The translations under genes and the position numbers were made by a program. Under the pieces are notes generated by a model. It worked only from the letters and a program-made list of their open reading frames with translations. It did not search any database and had not been told where the DNA came from. Shown here piece after piece: positions 59,040-64,000 of a stretch of DNA of 64,000 nt (position 1 is the stretch's first letter; the number at the start of each line of letters is the position of its first letter). Source of the DNA: Cristatella mucedo (taxonomy: Eukaryota > Bryozoa > Phylactolaemata > Cristatellidae); the NCBI GenBank assembly GCA_009760855.2, contig WPIO01000036.1, positions 3,881,004 through 3,945,003 of the forward strand. Reading direction: 5' to 3'.

Positions 59040-61300
59040 GCCCGAGAAGACCAGAAACAAGCGGCAAACCGTGACAGCAGCGGTGACGTTCTTAACATAA
59101 CAGACTCACTTTCAATTAAATTCAGGTACGTTGTTGCGAATGCTCGGAACTTACATAGTTTCGTATGAGATATCACGTATGCATAGACGGATGTGTAACT
59201 ACTTTCTTCTAGGCAACGCTGCAGATGTGCGCTGAAGGCGTGCAGTTGCCATTTGAATCTCACTGTAGGACTATTGGTTACGTTGCGATACTCTCCGAGT
59301 GTGTGCATGCACGTTGGCCGCTACGGAGCCACTAATGCCAAGCTTTTAAATCCACAGATATTAGCAGATTGACTTAAATAGTGGTAAAAGAGAGGTGATG
59401 AATTTTCATGTAAAGATCTTAAAAATAAAAAAATTCAAGTAAATACAAGAAGATAAAGCATCATCTCCAAGTGCTGCATGCATCGTAGCTACTAGAAAAA
59501 TCCGACATTCAATTCGGCATTTTTGTTTCAAGATGGGAACACCAGCGGGTCATTATTCCAGATGCGCGGCTCCTCTGTATAAGACGAATAGACAGTGCTC
59601 AGGTTATGGGCCCTTGGTCCGCGACGTTAGCAATGGAACGGCAACGGAACTTGCGTTGGTCATCATCGTTCGCCGCAGAGCCAGATTCACGCTCATCATT
59701 CAAAGCGGCTTTCACTTTTGAAGATGCACAAGGATTTGGAGAACAGCGGACATCCAACTAGCTTTCATTTTGAGTAACGACTAAAAAAAACTTATTTTAT
59801 GGGTCTTATTGTAAGCTCGAGGACGTCACTTAAGGCCTGCACGCCGACTGATTCCGAAACTATCTGCAAGTCAGGCTTGCAAGCTTTCTCCTATACAGTA
59901 CATGTCACTTCAGTATTCAACCGTATTGATCATTTTGGTCTCCCGCACTTGCATATAGCCTATGCATTACTATTGCGCAACTCACATAAGACGACTTCGT
60001 ATTACGTAACTAATATATGTAGTTAATGCGTGTAGAGATTGTAACCATGTTTCCTTTTACAAGACAGATGTGAGCTGCACAGCGTAGCTCAGGTTTTTAC
60101 CGCACGCTTTGTCTGCGTACTTCTTTTCCATTCTGTTGACTCAAGGAGGTGTTAGCAACTGCTGCAAGTAATAGTTGGATTTTTTGCTTTGTCTCAGCTG
60201 TCTTGCAATCGATTTATATAAAGATTTAGGTCAATGGTAAGGAGAAAAGACACCATAAGGTATTAAAATATAGATATAGAAAGATTTTTAAAGATCTTTG
60301 CCTAAATTCTAAATCACTTATGGGATTTAGGTTTTTTAACTGGTGCAGGCAATGGTGGAGCTAGAATGGTCATCTTGGGAAAGGGAAAGACCAGCAACAT
60401 GTTTTTATAACGAGAGAAGACCAAAAAGATTTTCGAAAAGGCGGGGTCAGAGGCGTAGTTAATAAAAAATAAAGCGTAAAATTATAGATTTTATTCAACG
60501 CAAACTCGGCGGCTGCTCATTGAGAGGGAATAATGCTTTCGTTGTGAACGGTCGTGGGCAAAGGAATATGGCGGCCAAGCACTCTGCTTCGCTGTAAGGC
60601 GGTTGAATGTCTCCTGCTCCTTGGCACTGCCGCTGTCTACACGACTAGTCCGTGGCACTAGTGCAGTGCTAGTGGATGGAGAGAGTTGAAGTTTGAGCTC
60701 GCTTTTCAGATAGGTAGAAAAAGGTAATAAACGAAGCTAACAAATATCAATAATTTGAAGTGATTGTGTTAATCGATGAGAAACGCGTGAATTTGAACCC
60801 CAAAACACGGGAGTAGTGATATCAATGACAGATAAGCCAAGCAGCCGATAACGGGTCCCTAAGTAAGGGCGTTACTTCTCTGGTAGGATGACCGACAAAA
60901 ATAGGATATGCAGAGTCAAGAAGGACAGCTATATCTGGATACAATAGGATAGCTTTTCGCACGCACCTGGTCTAGGTTTAAGCGATATGCCTTGATATTA
61001 ACCTTGGTTTAAAGCAGATACGAGCAAGTCAGAGGTAGATTAGCCAGACTAAGATTTCTTACCACGGCCATGTCATCTTCTGGGGGCATCAGGGCAGACC
61101 CCGCCAAGGAGGAGGCTATCAGATATTTTACAGTTGCCTTCGTCAAAGTTTGTCTAACGGCTGCTACGAATAAGTAATAACCTAGTCAAGTTGAACCCCA
61201 TTTTTACTACGGTGTCTATACTTTTACGGCACTCGACACAACTAGCGTGGTGCTGGGATGCCAGCTGTGGTAAAACCTTTGATGCAATTAAAAGTTAAGT
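59040..61300. other. Unassigned spacer right of gene B
   Basis: A short paralogous patch (59018-59095 versus 12378-12460) shows the duplicated block continues; the rest has no recognised gene or repeat. Confidence 0.45.
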
Positions 61301-62200
61301 GCAAGCGCCAACTTGCTTGGTCTATACGACCTTAAGTTTGCCCATTTGGCGCTTTCAGTGGATTCCCCTCAACATGGCCTCGATGAAGTATTGCAGTGAA
61401 TCCAGGTACCCATCGTCCATGGTTGACGAACATTAAATTCAGTGTTGCAGCATTTTTCCAAATAGAAAATATGATGGCAACCAAATCTGATCTTGGCCAT
61501 TGTGAGCAATGTTTTTGGGCAGAGCCAGATGAAATGCGACTATAAACCACTACGTGGCATCTTCAAGAAGCCCATCGCTAAGTTCACAGACAGTTCTCAG
61601 ACCATTAAATTCACAGTAGTAAACAAAGATGTGCTAGCTATCATAAGGCTGCCTAGCTCCAGATAATTAGACACTACCAAGGAGTACCACCCTTTGTTGT
61701 TTTCTAATCCACAGCATGCAACCTTTAACTAGAGGTATACATTTTCCGATGTCTTGGATGTTTTTGGATGCCTATTTGGTGAATACTAAATAAAGCTCAT
61801 CGTGGATGTCCTGCCGGTTATCAAGGCTCCAAGTTGCGTTCATTTCAAATAAATAGACGGGTTTGACAACAATCCACAGACCCTGGTAAAGGACGGTTTA
61901 GCTGCAAAAGTAACTGAGGCCTCAAAATGAGCCGGCCAGGCCCGTTGTTATAGTTACCAAACCCGTTGCAGAAAAGTTATGCGTGTGCATCGACCTAAAA
62001 GGACCAAATGATACAATACAATGCGTAGATGATCAGATCCCGACGCCTGCGGAGATATTTCCAGCTTAGCTTGCCATAACTATTTCGCTTCAGTGGTTGC
62101 CTTATCTTGGTTCATATAGGTGGCCATCTTTAAGGCCAGCAGTCTTTTATTGCAGACGATTGCTTCTTGGTTTGGAAACTGTCAATTGTACACTCGCCAG
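61300..62200 (+). pseudogene. Ty3/gypsy pol relic (protease to RT start)
   Basis: With several stops, the plus strand reads a protease-linker-like stretch (KFTVVNKDVLAIIRLPSS), then VDVLPVIKAPSCV. The RT N-terminus follows: PVVIVTKPVAEKLCVCIDLK and GPNDTIQCVDDQIPTPAEIF. The order P-VI---P-, VVTKP-GKLR-C-DLK-LN and PTP-EI is that of Ty3/gypsy RT. The catalytic YxDD region is absent. An ancient fragment. Confidence 0.7.
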
Positions 62201-62406
62201 CAAGTTTTGTTTCAGCCATCTAGGAATTTCACAAAATTATAGCGATTCATTTTGTGGACATAGATAGGCCTGACGCACATACAACATTGCATGATGATAG
62301 TAGGACCGTACTGGCTGCAAGGACGGGGTGAAGAGGTGATCCAATTGCAGCAAAACCACGGGATGATCCAAGAGCTGGTGTTTATAGGATCTAGTCTGTC
62401 AGATTT

Positions 62407-62805
62407 TGTCAACCTCAAATCCTTTGGAGACCGTGCATTTAGTTCTTATGCTCCCAAAGCCTGGAACTCCCTCCCGACCTGCGTCAGAACATCCCCTGAC
62501 CTGACCACATTTAAAAGGAACCTAAAAACACACCTATTTACGACAACATTTAGTGGGTCCCTGTGATTATTCCTTCATGTGCTTATGCGTGCTGATACTG
62601 TGCATGCTGCCACTAACCACATTTGCATGCTGACCCTGTGCATGTCACCCCTAACCATAATATTCATTTTGTTTGTTTTTCAAGCATGATTTTACTTACC
62701 ATTCAATTGCATTTCCCTTTGGAGCAAAAGCAAAGCACCTAGAAAGAGATTAAGTTCTCTGAGGGTGCTTTATCAAGTGCATTATTGTTATTATTATTAT
62801 TATTA
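62407..62805 (+). mobile_element. LINE beta 3' end
   Basis: NLKSFGDRAFSSYAPKAWNS to FSGSL, 3' UTR with both gcatgctg blocks, hairpin agcacctagaaagagattaa...gggtgc, (ATT)n. Confidence 0.93.
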
Positions 62806-62817
62806 TGTTAGGCTTTA

Positions 62818-63960
62818 GTGATCTTCAGAAAGCCCTCAGTGCCGACTAGGAATTTTTGGCCAGCCCCGAAAACTCAGGGAGGTAATTGTGAGCAACAGCT
62901 ACCTATTGACCAATGTCACAGAGACACTGGATCGGCTGATTGTGTTCGAGAAAAAATCCAAGAGCGTTGCGTCGAACCGGGTGAGTGGCACTTACATTTG
63001 CTCCTTTCGATGCAAGGCGGGGCCTTCGAGTTTGCCACGGGTCTCCCACAGGCCGTGCAGAACGAACATGCCAAGCTGCGTGAGGCCCTAGTGTGAGCAT
63101 TCACATGGGTGGCCTGTAAAGAGTTGCTGCTGCACGCTGATCGAGTAAAAGCTGGTTGGACTGAGGGGTCCGACAGAAGCGACCGAAAGCGGCAGCTGTG
63201 GTCACCGACGGTGTGCCGGGCGACCAAGTTTTTCATGGCTGCCGCATTGTGGCAGGAGGCGACGGTACTCCAGGTAGTTAAAAGTTGGGCAGGCGTCAAT
63301 GGTGTGCTACATAGCAATGGCGGAATAACGGGTGGAAGATATTTTCCAGACGGATGCGGCTTGCCAGGCGCCGATGGTATGCCACGAGGCACCAGCTTCT
63401 GCGAGGCAACAGTCAGCAGTGGGGCAGAGTCGTACTGCGGTGAGACGTAGGCGCGTAACAGTGTGGCGGCGCATCCGTGGCAATGCGACAGACGGAGAGA
63501 CTGCAGCATCCGAAAGAGAGTCACTGACGTCTGCTAGAGAGTCGGCTTTGTCCGTGAGAGTCGGCTTCGCTTGCCAGAGATGAGTAAGCGTCCATAAGAG
63601 AGGCAACTGCCTGCGACTCAGCCCATACCATGAAGGCAACGTCAGCCCGCGACGAGCCGGAGGGCTGTGATGTGGCTCAGCTAGGAGACGCTGCGGCAAA
63701 TGTCGGAGACGCTGCCCAGGTCAGAGACGAGGCTCAGATCGGAGAAGAGCCGCAGTTCGGAGACGAGACTCAGTCGGAGAAGTGAAAGCAGAGTCCTCAC
63801 ATGTGGAAGGAGCAACAGCGGCCAAGGTCCGAAAAACATTGGCTGGAGATGTTATCTCTATGAAGGTGGCTGGTGGCCCACGTTGCCGGTTGGTCGTGAA
63901 AGACCGTGCTCCAGCGTGCCTTCTTCGAGCTGCAGTAAGGTAGCCGGCCTGCATGTGGGG
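62818..63960 (+). pseudogene. Ty3/gypsy gag-like relic with degenerate repeats (paralog of 16343-17090)
   Basis: With frameshifts: HLHLLLSMQGGAFEFATGLP, QAVQNEHAKLREAL, then RVKAGWTEGSDRSDRKRQ and WSPTVCRAT, which align with the module at 16343. The following 500 bases are degenerate GAGACTCAG/GTCGGAGA-type repeats encoding Glu/Ser/Ala-rich sequence. It sits about 5 kb upstream of gene B, mirroring gene A. Confidence 0.5.
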
Positions 63961-64000
63961 TCAGCTGACAGCTATGATGTAGCCTGCTTGCCAGTATGGT

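Overview
The window is animal (metazoan) nuclear DNA: genes are split by spliceosomal introns, LINE and tRNA-derived SINE copies are dense, and microsatellites are long. Nothing bacterial is present. The phylum cannot be fixed from the sequence. The repeats (CR1/L2-type LINEs with (ATT)n or 5-bp tails, a FLYWCH/MULE transposase relic, a Tigger-type MITE, a Ty3/gypsy relic) fit an invertebrate.

The central content is two head-to-tail copies of a PPM1G-like (PP2C gamma) serine/threonine phosphatase gene, both on the minus strand. Gene B is complete in eight predicted exons (57874 down to 33895) and encodes about 499 residues with the PP2C metal-binding and catalytic residues in place. Gene A (11656 down to 385) shows exons 1-6; its last two exons lie beyond the left edge. 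The paralogy extends beyond the exons. Introns, the sequence upstream of exon 1 and a gag-like relic 5 kb upstream are collinear: about 1-17.1 kb matches about 35.75-64 kb, with an offset growing from 35.7 to 46.5 kb through copy-specific insertions. The two copies differ by an apparent start-codon loss, a LINE-derived edge on the acidic-linker exon, a CAG/CGG tract and a CRE-like site in gene A.

Layout: 0-12.2 kb gene A and its upstream sequence; 12.3-33.4 kb repeat-rich spacer (LINE beta, MITE, MULE relic, gag-like relic, SINEs, and at 27.1-31.1 kb a full-length LINE alpha nested in an older alpha copy); 33.9-57.9 kb gene B with intron 3 swollen by LINE insertions; 58-64 kb spacer with a compound microsatellite, a Ty3/gypsy pol relic and a second gag-like relic.

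Names used below: LINE alpha = CR1/L2-like family with a (TACAT)/(ACATG) tail; LINE beta = CR1/L2-like family ending in a GCGCC...GGGCGC hairpin plus (ATT)n; SINE S1 = tRNA-headed SINE sharing the beta-type 3' hairpin; SINE S2 = a second tRNA-headed SINE. All were defined by eye here and are not database names. Because each paralog often keeps the empty site for an insertion in the other, the window is a natural record of LINE/SINE integration.
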